This document shows positions 18,252 through 26,386 of a stretch of DNA of 64,000 bases, one piece after another (the first letter of the stretch is position 1; every line of letters starts with the position of its first letter). This DNA is from Psychroserpens damuponensis (lineage in GTDB: Bacteria; Bacteroidota; Bacteroidia; Flavobacteriales; Flavobacteriaceae), in the NCBI RefSeq assembly GCF_000826655.1, contig NZ_JXJO01000003.1, positions 90,519-154,518 of the forward strand, written 5' to 3'. A program made the position numbers and the translations under genes. The notes beneath the pieces were generated by a model. It saw only the letters and a list, made by a program, of their open reading frames with translations, did not search any database and was not told the origin of the DNA.

Positions 18252-18680
18252 TTAAATTCTAGGAACAAAAGACGATAATCGTTGCTTATAAGTGATTTGA
18301 AAGTAAGTAAAATAGTTAAATAGTTTATAATTAACATCGTAACCATAATCTATACTAGGATTGTAATCTATGCGCAATTCATAAAGGTTTGAATCGTATT
18401 GATGTGGTTGTAACACTCTATTGTTCCATTCTTTTACATTTACATTGTTTCTAGCTTCCATATAAGATTGTGAGTAGTAACCTTCTGGTCTTGCCATTGA
18501 GGCTAACCAAGTATTAAAACCAGGTTCTATGATGATAATTTCATATTCTATATCGTCATTCGCAATTCTAACAATATCTTCTTCAGGGACATTTGTTAAA
18601 TTGGTTTCTGGAGTTGTTTGATAAGATCCACAACTTACTAAAAGTAGTGTTATGATAAAAAGTTGAGTAATACGTGTCAT
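18252..18680 (-). CDS. small lipoprotein, possibly DUF6146
   Basis: 142 residues. Signal MTRITQLFIITLLLVSC gives a lipoprotein with C17. The mature part has IEYEIIIIEPGFNTWLASMARPEGYYSQ and IDYNPSIDYGYDVNYKLFNYF, aromatic and beta-rich. I think this is the flavobacterial DUF6146 family but cannot confirm. It opens the tight minus-strand series 18680 to 14365. No catalytic signature. Probably a periplasmic or surface lipoprotein. Confidence 0.6.
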   Translation of the reverse strand: MTRITQLFIITLLLVSCGSYQTTPETNLTNVPEEDIVRIANDDIEYEIIIIEPGFNTWLASMARPEGYYSQSYMEARNNVNVKEWNNRVLQPHQYDSNLYELRIDYNPSIDYGYDVNYKLFNYFTYFQITYKQRLSSFVPRI

Positions 18681-18873
18681 GATGCTATATATGTTTTAAA
18701 GTTACAAAAATCATTCTGAAGCAAATAGCCACAAAAATCATTTTTTTGTTATAATAAGCCAAAAATATAATGTAAATCTAACTTGATAAAACTGTAATGA
18801 GTGAACCGCACTTATGAATGAGTTATGTGGTTTTTTTAATGTGTAAACAATATAACAACAGGTTTGTTAACCA

Positions 18874-20034
18874 TCATGTCGTCTGTTTTTTAAATGTAAG
18901 AATAAATGTTGAGCCTTCACCCAAAGCGCTTTCTACCTTTATTGTGCCGCCTATGGTCTCCATTTGAGTTTTAGTAATATACAATCCTACACCACGAGAA
19001 TCGTCTCTACTAGTACCATGAAAGGTTTGATAAATTTCAAAAAGTTGATTTTTATATTTATTGGTATCAATCCCTATACCATTATCTGAAATTAATATTT
19101 TAAGTTCGTCTTTAGTATGTAAAGATTGTAACATAATTTTAGAATTACGATCATCTGCTCTGTACTTGATGCCATTTGAAATCAAATTGTAAAGTATACT
19201 TTCTAAATAAGAACTATTTACGTTTATAATATCATTTTTTCTAATTGAATTGTAAATGGCAATATTATTATGCGCAATATCCATTTTTAAACTATGAATA
19301 ACTTTTTCTGCACAATTGTATATACTTACACGCTCATTGAGTTCTTTAGCATTTGATTTAGACTTAATACTAATGATATCATCTAAGTCTACAATTGTTG
19401 TTGAGAGTGCTCCGGAAATCGTCTTGAGATGATCAATAAGTTCATGTTTTTCTTCTTCGGAAACTGCTTCGTCATAAAATTCTAGAATATTTTTAAAATT
19501 TCCAATATGTGTTTTTAAATTATGAGATACAATATGGGTGAAATTATGTAAGCGTTCATTTTGACTTGTGATTAGCTGAAGATAACGTTCAGACTGTACT
19601 TCTTTTTTCTTTCTGTAAGTGATATCGGTATGTGTACCAATAATACGTGTTGGTTTGCCTTGAGCATTTTTTTCAATAATTTTACCTTTATCTAAAATCC
19701 ATTTGTATTGGCCATCACGACAAAGGATGCGATGTTCGTTTCTATAGGTATCTAACGATCCATTTACATGTGCATTAAAATCATTGAAATAGGTTTCAGA
19801 ATCTTCAGGATGTACTCTACGATCCCATTCTGTTACAGAGTTGGATAGCTCGTGTTCTTCAAAACCAAGAAGCATTTTAGACTCTTTAGAATAATACACT
19901 TCATTTTTAATGATGTCATAATCCCATAGACCAACATTAGTGTTTTCTAATGCTATTTGCCATCTCTTATCATTAATAGAATCTTGATTCTCAATTTTAG
20001 GTTGAGGATTTGGTTCTTTTTTTTTCCAAAACAT
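18874..20034 (-). CDS. PAS-domain sensor histidine kinase (paralogue A)
   Basis: 386 residues, no membrane segment. N-terminal PAS/PAC unit (about 24-140; VGLWDYD..., RRVHPEDSETYF, RIIGTHTDITYRKK), linker, a HisKA-like helix with H171 in FTHIVSHNLKTHIGNF, and HATPase_c with LISNGIKY, DNGIGI and GVGLYITKTQMETIGG. The phospho-acceptor sits in HNLK rather than the common HELR/HDLK, a variant frequent in Bacteroidota orphan kinases. Paralogue of the next gene (same layout and many shared motifs, including HPxDxxxYFxDFxxHxxG). No response regulator nearby. Confidence 0.88.
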   Translation of the reverse strand: MFWKKKEPNPQPKIENQDSINDKRWQIALENTNVGLWDYDIIKNEVYYSKESKMLLGFEEHELSNSVTEWDRRVHPEDSETYFNDFNAHVNGSLDTYRNEHRILCRDGQYKWILDKGKIIEKNAQGKPTRIIGTHTDITYRKKKEVQSERYLQLITSQNERLHNFTHIVSHNLKTHIGNFKNILEFYDEAVSEEEKHELIDHLKTISGALSTTIVDLDDIISIKSKSNAKELNERVSIYNCAEKVIHSLKMDIAHNNIAIYNSIRKNDIINVNSSYLESILYNLISNGIKYRADDRNSKIMLQSLHTKDELKILISDNGIGIDTNKYKNQLFEIYQTFHGTSRDDSRGVGLYITKTQMETIGGTIKVESALGEGSTFILTFKKQTT

Positions 20035-20267
20035 GCTGAGGCTTTTTTTTTATTTGGACACTTTTTTTTTAAAAACGTCACTCAAAAATATATCATTTTT
20101 TGTTTATACAATACGATATCATTGATTATGAGATTGTTGTTTTTTAAAGGTAATCCATGCTATATTTAAAACTGTTTTGTTAATGTATTTGTATCGAGAT
20201 AGTTGGCGTGTTTTGTGATAGGTGTTTTTAGTTTTATTTAGGATGCGATTGAGGTGTAGTTTTAACA

Positions 20268-20279
20268 TTTCCGAAGAAA
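20268..20279. repeat. intergenic copy of a recurrent 12-mer
   Basis: TTTCCGAAGAAA, one of eight exact copies (either strand) of TTTCTTCGGAAA in the window; this copy lies outside any gene, 18 bases beyond the 3' end of kinase paralogue B, so codon bias does not explain it. See findings. Confidence 0.6.
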
Positions 20280-20296
20280 AAAAACTTAGAAATTAT

Positions 20297-21442
20297 TTAA
20301 TTTTCTCTCAAATTAGGTGCTATAATTTTAAAGGTAGTCCCTTTACCTAACGTACTCTCAACTTTAATTTGACCATTAAAACTTTCTATTTGATTTTTAA
20401 TGAGGTACAAGCCAACACCTTCAGAGTCTTTATTGGGATGAAACGTTTTATAGAGGCCAAAAATGTCTTTTCCAAATTTTTCTAGATCTATACCTGTACC
20501 ATTGTCTGCCACGCTTAACTCAATGGTTTTATGATTAAATGTACTGTCTATATGTATCACAGGATCTCTATCTGGATGTTTGTATTTTAATGCATTGGTA
20601 AGCAGGTTTTGAACGATACTTTCAAAATAAGATTTGTTGTAAAGTATGTACAGTTTTTTATTGATATTATTATGGATTATAGCATTAGATTCTTTAATTA
20701 CATAGTCTAATGTATTGAGAATGCGGTCTACTTCATTTGAGATATATATTTTTTCTACACGTTTATTTTTATTGGTTTGTACAGAGACTATATTGTTTAA
20801 ATCTTTTATGGTTTTACTTAATGAACTAGAGAGTGTTAACAGGTGATTAAAAATGTTTGCTTTTTCATTATCGTTGGTTTCTTCTTGGTAAAAGTCTAGT
20901 AGGCTTTCTAGGTTACCTGTGTGCTGTTTGAGATTATGTGTTACTATGTGAGCAAAATTTTTAAGTCGATTATTTTGTTCTGAGGCTATAGTGAGTGCGT
21001 TGTTAATTTTCTTCTCATTGTTTTTAAGTATGGTAATATCGGTATGTGTGCCAATAGCTCTTTTGCACTTGCCATTTGGCAACCACTCGATAACTTTCCC
21101 TCGATCTCTAATCCATTTATATTTACCGTTTTCACATCTTACTCTATGCACATTGTCGTACATCGCTTTTTTTCCATTTAAATGGTCTTGAAAATCTTGA
21201 AAATATTTTGTTTGATCGTCTGGATGAACACGATTATTCCAGTCTTGAGGGTTTTTGCCAAAATCTGGATCATTAATTCCAATTATTTGTATGGAGCCTT
21301 CTGAGAAATATACGCGGTTTTCTTGAGCGTTATATTCCCAAACGCCTATGCTAGAGTATTCTAATGCAAGTTTAGATTTTAAATCTTCTTTGTAGTCAAG
21401 ATTTTTAAAACCATTGTGAAGTTCCAAATTAAAAAAAGTCAT
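20297..21442 (-). CDS. PAS-domain sensor histidine kinase (paralogue B)
   Basis: 381 residues, soluble. PAS/PAC (about 24-138; SIGVWEYN, NRVHPDDQTKYFQDFQDHLNG, AIGTHTDITILK), HisKA-like helix with H169 in FAHIVTHNLKQHTGN, ATPase domain with LLTNALKYKHPDRDP, DNGTGI and GVGLYLIKNQIESFNG. Clear paralogue of the gene at 18874-20034, arranged in tandem in the same direction with 262 bases between them, so a tandem duplication followed by divergence is likely. The PAS part probably binds the signal, the rest phosphorylates an unlinked partner. Confidence 0.88.
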   Translation of the reverse strand: MTFFNLELHNGFKNLDYKEDLKSKLALEYSSIGVWEYNAQENRVYFSEGSIQIIGINDPDFGKNPQDWNNRVHPDDQTKYFQDFQDHLNGKKAMYDNVHRVRCENGKYKWIRDRGKVIEWLPNGKCKRAIGTHTDITILKNNEKKINNALTIASEQNNRLKNFAHIVTHNLKQHTGNLESLLDFYQEETNDNEKANIFNHLLTLSSSLSKTIKDLNNIVSVQTNKNKRVEKIYISNEVDRILNTLDYVIKESNAIIHNNINKKLYILYNKSYFESIVQNLLTNALKYKHPDRDPVIHIDSTFNHKTIELSVADNGTGIDLEKFGKDIFGLYKTFHPNKDSEGVGLYLIKNQIESFNGQIKVESTLGKGTTFKIIAPNLREN

Positions 21443-21558
21443 AACAGTGTATTATAAGAATAGCGTTAGGGACTTTAATTCTTTATTTATTAATTAATTT
21501 AGTTATGGGATTAAAAATAGTTAATTAACTGTAAAGCAGCAAGATAAATTAAGTTTTT

Positions 21559-22467
21559 CTATCGTCTAGGGTGAAATTGCATGAGTGCATCTTTAAGATG
21601 CGATCTATCAACATGCATATAAATCTCAGTTGTGGTAATGCTTTCATGGCCAAGCATAAGTTGAATGGCTCTTAAATCGGCACCATTTTCTAAAAGATGC
21701 GTCGCAAATGAATGTCTAAAGGTATGAGGAGAAATTATTTTATTTAAATTAATTGCTTTTGCAAGATCCTTTATAATTGTAAAAATCATTGCTCTTGTTA
21801 ACTGTTTGCCTCTGTTGTTTAAAAAGAGTGTATCTGTATAATCAGGATGTACAGTAATGTGAGTTCTCATATCTCTCCAAATATTAATATATTTTTGGGT
21901 ATTAAGTCCAATTGGGACAAAGCGCTGTTTGTCACCTTTACCTGTTACTTTAATAAAACCTTCATCAAAAAATAAATCTGAAATCTTCAAATTTGTGAGT
22001 TCGCTTACTCTTAGTCCGCAACTATATAACGTTTCTAAAATGGCTCTATTACGTTCTCCAATATGAACACCATTATAGGTTTTAGTAAGGTCAATAGCAT
22101 TAATAAGATTGTCAATATCGTCTATAGATAAGGTGTCTGGTAATTTTCTACCTATTTTAGGAGATTCAATTTGATCTAAAGGGTTTGTTTCACGGTAATC
22201 TTCAAAAACTAAGTAATTAAAAAAGCTTCGTAAACCCGAAATGACTCGAGATTGTGATCTCGAATTTAATTGCTTTGAAACATCGTATATAAACGCTTGT
22301 ACTTGATCGTGATCAATTTTAACAGGAGAAACAATGATATCATTTGTTTCAAGATAACTCATAAGCTTCTCTACATCTAATGCATAGTTTACGATAGAGT
22401 TATTTGATAAACCTCGCTCAATTTTAAGATAGTATTTGTAATCGTTAAGGGCATTTTGCCATTTCAT
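21559..22467 (-). CDS. xerD: site-specific tyrosine recombinase XerD
   Basis: 302 residues. N-terminal SAM-like core-binding domain and C-terminal catalytic domain with the full pentad: R153 (CGLRVSELT), K177 (TGKGDKQR), H248 and R251 (HTFRHSFATH), H274 (LGHES) and nucleophile Y283 (TEIYMHV). Length and order match XerC/XerD; the terminal HVDRSHLKDAL segment favours XerD, resolving chromosome dimers at dif with FtsK. No phage or integron context is seen, so a housekeeping role is likely. Preceded by a terminator hairpin for the TM2 gene. Confidence 0.92.
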   Translation of the reverse strand: MKWQNALNDYKYYLKIERGLSNNSIVNYALDVEKLMSYLETNDIIVSPVKIDHDQVQAFIYDVSKQLNSRSQSRVISGLRSFFNYLVFEDYRETNPLDQIESPKIGRKLPDTLSIDDIDNLINAIDLTKTYNGVHIGERNRAILETLYSCGLRVSELTNLKISDLFFDEGFIKVTGKGDKQRFVPIGLNTQKYINIWRDMRTHITVHPDYTDTLFLNNRGKQLTRAMIFTIIKDLAKAINLNKIISPHTFRHSFATHLLENGADLRAIQLMLGHESITTTEIYMHVDRSHLKDALMQFHPRR

Positions 22468-22482
22468 ATGATATAAAAATAA

Positions 22483-22513
22483 AAAACCATTCTATACAAG
22501 ATAGAATGGTTTT
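22483..22513 (-). terminator. terminator of the TM2 gene
   Basis: Perfect 13-base inverted repeat (AAAACCATTCTAT / ATAGAATGGTTTT) with loop of five, between the 3' end of the TM2 gene and xerD; T tract on the minus strand. Confidence 0.8.
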
Positions 22514-22534
22514 AAGATTATTTTGAAAAAAGTT

Positions 22535-22873
22535 TTAGAAATTATCTGTAAGCATATTGATTAAATCAATAATTGCCCATACACCTAATCCTCCTAAAGT
22601 TACAATAAATAAAATATTCCAACCAACAGGTTTTTTATAATACCATCTATGTGCAGCAAATACACCTAAGAAAAACCATAAGGCAACTCCAACCCATTTA
22701 TCCTTACCAGATTTTGCAGCTGGAGAGTATAAATCACTAGCTCCAGCATCATTTGATGTAGAGATGTTAGTTGTAGTTACGGTAGCAACAGTTCTTTTAA
22801 CAGGAAATGAAGCATGAGACAAAGATATTGCCCCAAAAAAGAGTAAAAACGAAAGTAAAAATTTAAATTTCAT
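22535..22873 (-). CDS. TM2-domain membrane protein
   Basis: 112 residues. Signal-like N-terminus (MKFKFLLSFLLFFGAISLSHA), a Ser/Thr/Ala-rich spacer, then a TM2 domain: KDKWVGVALWFFLGVFAAHRWYY, then GWNILFIVTLGGLGVWAIIDLINMLT, two membrane segments around a short HRWYYKK turn. TM2 proteins are widespread with no proven general function; this one is the common Bacteroidota secreted-leader variant. Divergent from the following plus-strand gene with 40 bases between starts. Confidence 0.85.
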   Translation of the reverse strand: MKFKFLLSFLLFFGAISLSHASFPVKRTVATVTTTNISTSNDAGASDLYSPAAKSGKDKWVGVALWFFLGVFAAHRWYYKKPVGWNILFIVTLGGLGVWAIIDLINMLTDNF

Positions 22874-22885
22874 ATAATATTGGTT

Positions 22886-22893
22886 TAAGTTTG
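22886..22893 (+). promoter_or_regulatory. -7 promoter element upstream of the 22914 gene
   Basis: TAAGTTTG, perfect TAnnTTTG. Predicted start of transcription near 22900 leaves a leader of only about 14 bases. Confidence 0.5.
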
Positions 22894-22913
22894 TCCAACA
22901 ATAATATGAAAAT

Positions 22914-23792
22914 ATGGCAAATTATAGTGTAAGAATTCTCTTTATTTTATTATCAAGTTTACAACTCATTGGGCAAGAATCGAATGAATATATTGGAGCT
23001 ATAAAATTAAATGATTCTGCAATCATTACCTATAAGGTTAAGTTTGATATTAATTATGATCAAGTTGAAGGATATTCTGTTACAGATTTTGGAGGAGATC
23101 ATGAAACAAAGTCAAAAATAACGGGAACTTACAATTCTGCTACCAGAGAGTTGTCTTTTAATGAATATGATATTATATACACCAAATCTGATGTTATTCA
23201 TGATGATTTTTGTTTCGTGCATTTTAAACCTACGTATTTCAAACCAGGTAAAACAAAATATTTTAAAGGTGATTTTAAAGGTGAGTTTTCAGACGGTGAA
23301 GAGTGTATAAGTGGCGAACTATTTCTTAATTCGGCAGAGAATGTTGAAAAACGCATGGAAAAAATGACTAAAAAAATCAATAGATCCAACCGTGTACCAG
23401 ATAGTATAAAACAAAAAACAAATGAGTTAAAGATTTTGGAAAAACTCAATATGAATATTTTAAAGACCTCTCAAGTGACAAGTGTTTTTTCTAGCGATCA
23501 AAAGGTGTCTTTACATATATATGATGGCGGACAAGAAGATGGAGATATGATATCTATTAAAGTAAATGGCAACATCATACTTAGAAGACATACAATTTCT
23601 AAAGAGATCAAAGTATTAACAATACCACTTACTTCAAAAAAAACAGTTATCGAGATAATTGCAGATGGAGTGGGTAGCGTAACAACCAACACGGCTGTTT
23701 TAGAAATCCAGGATAGTAAAAATAAAATAAAAGCTATGACTAATCTTGAGAAAAATCAATCTACGTTAATCCATATACTAAAGAGACATTGA
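22914..23792 (+). CDS. secreted protein of unknown function
   Basis: 292 residues. N-terminal hydrophobic region RILFILLSSLQLIGQ looks like a signal peptide, but the reading frame begins MANYSVR and an ATG at 22906 in another frame encodes MKIWQIIV then stops; see findings for a possible frameshift. The mature part has beta-like motifs (SAIITYKVKFDINYDQVEGY), a charged helix (VEKRMEKMTKKINRSNRVPD) and a C-terminal beta region (VSLHIYDGGQEDGDMISIKV ... IIADGVGSVTTNTAVLEI) resembling a Greek-key domain. No family recognised. Divergent from the TM2 gene. Confidence 0.7.
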   Translation: MANYSVRILFILLSSLQLIGQESNEYIGAIKLNDSAIITYKVKFDINYDQVEGYSVTDFGGDHETKSKITGTYNSATRELSFNEYDIIYTKSDVIHDDFCFVHFKPTYFKPGKTKYFKGDFKGEFSDGEECISGELFLNSAENVEKRMEKMTKKINRSNRVPDSIKQKTNELKILEKLNMNILKTSQVTSVFSSDQKVSLHIYDGGQEDGDMISIKVNGNIILRRHTISKEIKVLTIPLTSKKTVIEIIADGVGSVTTNTAVLEIQDSKNKIKAMTNLEKNQSTLIHILKRH

Positions 23793-23891
23793 GATATTCA
23801 AATTGTTAATAACTATATTTTGTACATCCCTAAAAAATAGAGTGTTTGATAAAATATGTTTATAAAATTGTTAATAAGTTGTGGGGATTTG

Positions 23892-23922
23892 TTGATAGTC
23901 TGAAAAAAAAGCGTTTAGTTTG
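23892..23922 (+). promoter_or_regulatory. promoter of the first outer-membrane barrel gene
   Basis: TTG at 23892-23894, 20 bases, then TTAGTTTG at 23915-23922 (one mismatch to TAnnTTTG). About 27 bases before the ATG at 23950. Confidence 0.5.
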
Positions 23923-23949
23923 TACTAATCAATTTTAAAACTTTTTTTT

Positions 23950-24552
23950 ATGAAAAAATTAATGTTATTAGCTGCAGTTGCAGTATTTGGATTATCGAGT
24001 GTAAATGCTCAGGAAGTGAAATTTGGAGCCAAAGCTGGTCTTAATATGTCTAATATCGGTGGAGATGCTGATGATTTAGATGGTCTTACATCTTTTCATT
24101 TAGGTGGTGTTGCAGAGATTGTGATTTCTGATAAATTTTCGGTACAACCAGAATTAGTATATTCTGCTCAAGGTGCTAAAAATGAAGAAACATTTGAAGG
24201 TATTACTTTTGAATCTAAATTAAAGCTTGACTATCTTAATATTCCAATTATGGCGAAATATTATGTAGCTGAAGGTTTTAGTGTAGAAGCAGGACCACAG
24301 ATTGGTCTTTTATTATCTGCAAATGAAGAATTTGAAGGTGGTGGAGAGTCTGGTGAAGAAGATGTTAAAGACGGGTTTAAAGGAATAGACTTTGGATTTG
24401 GTATTGGAGCTGGATACAAAATGGATAGTGGATTAAATTTCTCTGCTAGATATGTATTAGGTTTATCTAATATTGCAGATGGAGAAGAGTCTGATGATTA
24501 CAGTATTCAAAACAACGTTTTTCAAATATCAGTTGGGTATTTCTTCAACTAA
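23950..24552 (+). CDS. outer-membrane beta-barrel protein, porin-family (OMP_b-brl_2 type)
   Basis: 200 residues. Signal peptide MKKLMLLAAVAVFGLSSVNAQ, then EVKFGAKAGLNMSNIGG, VQPELVYSAQGAKNE and a barrel pattern with GYFFN C-terminus typical of the PorT/OMP_b-brl_2 family. Two acidic loops (around 110-128: EEFEGGGESGEEDVKDG) are unusually Glu/Asp-rich. Function in the family is mostly unknown; some members help stabilise the outer membrane. Shares its signal sequence almost identically with the gene at 24744, suggesting a common ancestor or common export requirement. Followed by a strong terminator. Confidence 0.85.
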   Translation: MKKLMLLAAVAVFGLSSVNAQEVKFGAKAGLNMSNIGGDADDLDGLTSFHLGGVAEIVISDKFSVQPELVYSAQGAKNEETFEGITFESKLKLDYLNIPIMAKYYVAEGFSVEAGPQIGLLLSANEEFEGGGESGEEDVKDGFKGIDFGFGIGAGYKMDSGLNFSARYVLGLSNIADGEESDDYSIQNNVFQISVGYFFN

Positions 24553-24570
24553 TAAGTAAAAATATTCATT

Positions 24571-24603
24571 AAAAAAAGGAAACTTAACGGTTTCCTTTTT
24601 TTT
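24571..24603 (+). terminator. rho-independent terminator
   Basis: Inverted repeat AAAAAAGGAAAC / GTTTCCTTTTTT with six-base loop and a long T tract just after the first barrel gene. Confidence 0.85.
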
Positions 24604-24665
24604 TTGCTAAAATCGATAAAAGGTGTTATTTTATCGTTAAAGCGCTTAAATTTATGTTATTTAAC

Positions 24666-24696
24666 TTGTGTGTTATAAAAAATAGATATAAGTTTG
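24666..24696 (+). promoter_or_regulatory. promoter of the second outer-membrane barrel gene
   Basis: TTG at 24666-24668, 20 bases, then TAAGTTTG at 24689-24696 (perfect TAnnTTTG). Predicts a leader of about 40 bases before the ATG at 24744. Confidence 0.65.
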
Positions 24697-24743
24697 CCGA
24701 CCATTAAAAAAATCAAATCTCAAATTATTTAAACATTATTATT

Positions 24744-25364
24744 ATGAAAAAATTATTACTTATGGCTGCAGTAGCAGTTTTCGGATTATCAAATGTAAAC
24801 GCTCAAGATGAGCAACCAACTTTCAGCTTTTCTGAAGGAGATATCTTCATTGAAGGTAACGTAGGTTTTAACAGTACAAATGATAAAAATACTGAAGAAA
24901 AATTTAACAGTTTAACAATCGCTCCTAAAGTTGGTTTCTTTTTAAACGAAGATTTAGCTATTGGTGGTACAGTATTTTATAACTCAGCAAAAACTGAAGT
25001 TGCTGGAACTGATATTTCAGATATCTCTGGTTTTGGTGTTGGAGGTTTTGCTCGTTACTACTTTTTAGATTTAGGTGAGCGTTTCAAAACTTACGGTGAA
25101 TTTGGTGTTGGGTACAGCTCAAACAAAAACAACATTGATGATTTTAAATTAAACACTATTAACGCTGGTTTAGACTTAGGGATCAACTATTTCGTAACAG
25201 AAAAAATCGCTTTATCTTTCGCATTAAGAAATGTATTAGGTTTCTCTTCAACTAAAGCAGATGTTGATGGAGCAGAAGCTGTTTCTGAGTTCAACTTAGG
25301 TTTTGGAGATGTTGCTAACCCATTTGGTGGAAACGCTGCATTTGGTATCTTATTTGTTTTATAA
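24744..25364 (+). CDS. outer-membrane beta-barrel protein
   Basis: 206 residues. Signal MKKLLLMAAVAVFGLSNVNAQ nearly equals that of the neighbour at 23950; the barrel itself differs (IFIEGNVGFNSTNDK, TIAPKVGFFLNEDLAIGGTV, GGFARYYFLDLGERFKTYGE). Codon choice leans to C-ending codons (AAC, TTC, ATC) more than in most genes here, which usually marks a highly expressed gene in flavobacteria. Own promoter and terminator. Likely an abundant small outer-membrane barrel; no specific substrate can be named. Confidence 0.82.
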   Translation: MKKLLLMAAVAVFGLSNVNAQDEQPTFSFSEGDIFIEGNVGFNSTNDKNTEEKFNSLTIAPKVGFFLNEDLAIGGTVFYNSAKTEVAGTDISDISGFGVGGFARYYFLDLGERFKTYGEFGVGYSSNKNNIDDFKLNTINAGLDLGINYFVTEKIALSFALRNVLGFSSTKADVDGAEAVSEFNLGFGDVANPFGGNAAFGILFVL

Positions 25365-25388
25365 GATAAACAAACACATTAATATATT

Positions 25389-25414
25389 AAACCGAAGCTT
25401 AACAGCTTCGGTTT
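25389..25414 (+). terminator. rho-independent terminator
   Basis: AAACCGAAGC / GCTTCGGTTT stem of ten bases with a six-base loop and T tract after the second barrel gene. Confidence 0.85.
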
Positions 25415-25445
25415 TTTTATGCCCAAAATTTAATACCTTTACTAT

Positions 25446-25868
25446 ATGAAGCAACTCATTATTATAAACGGTCCAAATCTAAACCTCTTAGGTAAACGTG
25501 AAACTAATATCTACGGAAATTTAACCTTCACAGAATTTCATGAACAAGCCATTAAAAAATACCCTAACATAACCTTAGAGCATTTTCAATCTAATATAGA
25601 AGGCGAATTAATTGATAAAATTCAAGAGGTTGGCTTTACATATGATGGTATTATACTCAATGCTGCAGCATATACACATACATCTGTAGGCATTGGTGAC
25701 GCTGTAAAAGCCATTACAACGCCTGTGGTAGAGGTTCATATTTCAAACACATTCTCTAGAGAAGAGTTTAGACATCAATCCTACATTTCACCAAATGCTA
25801 AAGGTGTAATTCTCGGTTTTGGTTTGCAAAGCTATGAGTTGGCAATACAGAGTTTTCTAGAAGATTAA
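25446..25868 (+). CDS. aroQ: 3-dehydroquinate dehydratase, type II
   Basis: 140 residues. Converts 3-dehydroquinate to 3-dehydroshikimate in the shikimate pathway. Signature IINGPNLNLLGKRETNIYG with catalytic Tyr, LNAAAYTHTSVGIGDAV, and EVHISNTFSREEFRHQS containing the catalytic His and Arg residues of the type II (dodecameric) enzymes. Normal length. Close spacing (29 bases) to the next outer-membrane protein gene suggests one transcript. Confidence 0.96.
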   Translation: MKQLIIINGPNLNLLGKRETNIYGNLTFTEFHEQAIKKYPNITLEHFQSNIEGELIDKIQEVGFTYDGIILNAAAYTHTSVGIGDAVKAITTPVVEVHISNTFSREEFRHQSYISPNAKGVILGFGLQSYELAIQSFLED

Positions 25869-25897
25869 ATGGTCAAATTATGCGTTAGCAGTTCATC

Positions 25898-26383
25898 ATG
25901 AGATATTATATTACACTTTTTTGTTTCCTTTTCTTTTGTTCTATGCTGAAATGTAACGCACAACCCAATGTAGACTTTGGTATTAAAGGAGGTCTCAATC
26001 TCACCTTTTTTAAAGTCCCAGAAGCTCAATTTGGAAATACCATACAAACCGAAACTGGATTTTATGGAGGCCTCTTTACCGATTTTAAAATTGATGAAAC
26101 TGTCCATCTTCAACCCGAATTGCTTTACATTCAATTAAATGACTTCAAATTTATAAACGCACCTATCTATGCCAAATTTCAATTATCTAATAAATTGAGC
26201 TTTATGGCTGGTCCAAGTTTAAACTATTTTTTCGATTTTTTTGTCAACAAGTTTAAGGTAAGAGGCGATCTAGCTTCAGCCTATAATATTTCTAATCATC
26301 TAGACATCCATATGAAATTTGTAGTAGGATTCACTGAGGTAGCTCCAAATGGGTTGTTTTTAGGTATAGGCTATACCTTTTAA
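25898..26383 (+). CDS. small outer-membrane beta-barrel protein (PorT-like)
   Basis: 161 residues. Signal MRYYITLFCFLFFCSMLKCNAQ, then VDFGIKGGLNLTFF, LQPELLYIQL, IYAKFQLSNKLSFMAGPSLNYFF, and FLGIGYTF at the C-terminus: a short member of the porin/PorT-like family, which normally reaches about 190-230 residues, so a few strands may be missing. Located right after aroQ and convergent with an acyltransferase gene 4 bases away. Function unknown. Confidence 0.78.
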   Translation: MRYYITLFCFLFFCSMLKCNAQPNVDFGIKGGLNLTFFKVPEAQFGNTIQTETGFYGGLFTDFKIDETVHLQPELLYIQLNDFKFINAPIYAKFQLSNKLSFMAGPSLNYFFDFFVNKFKVRGDLASAYNISNHLDIHMKFVVGFTEVAPNGLFLGIGYTF

Positions 26384-26386
26384 ATA

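Noticed and set aside
18803..18838. Hairpin AACCGCA / TGTGGTT followed by a T tract on the plus strand
   Set aside because: No plus-strand gene ends there, and on the minus strand the T tract would precede the stem; probably chance.
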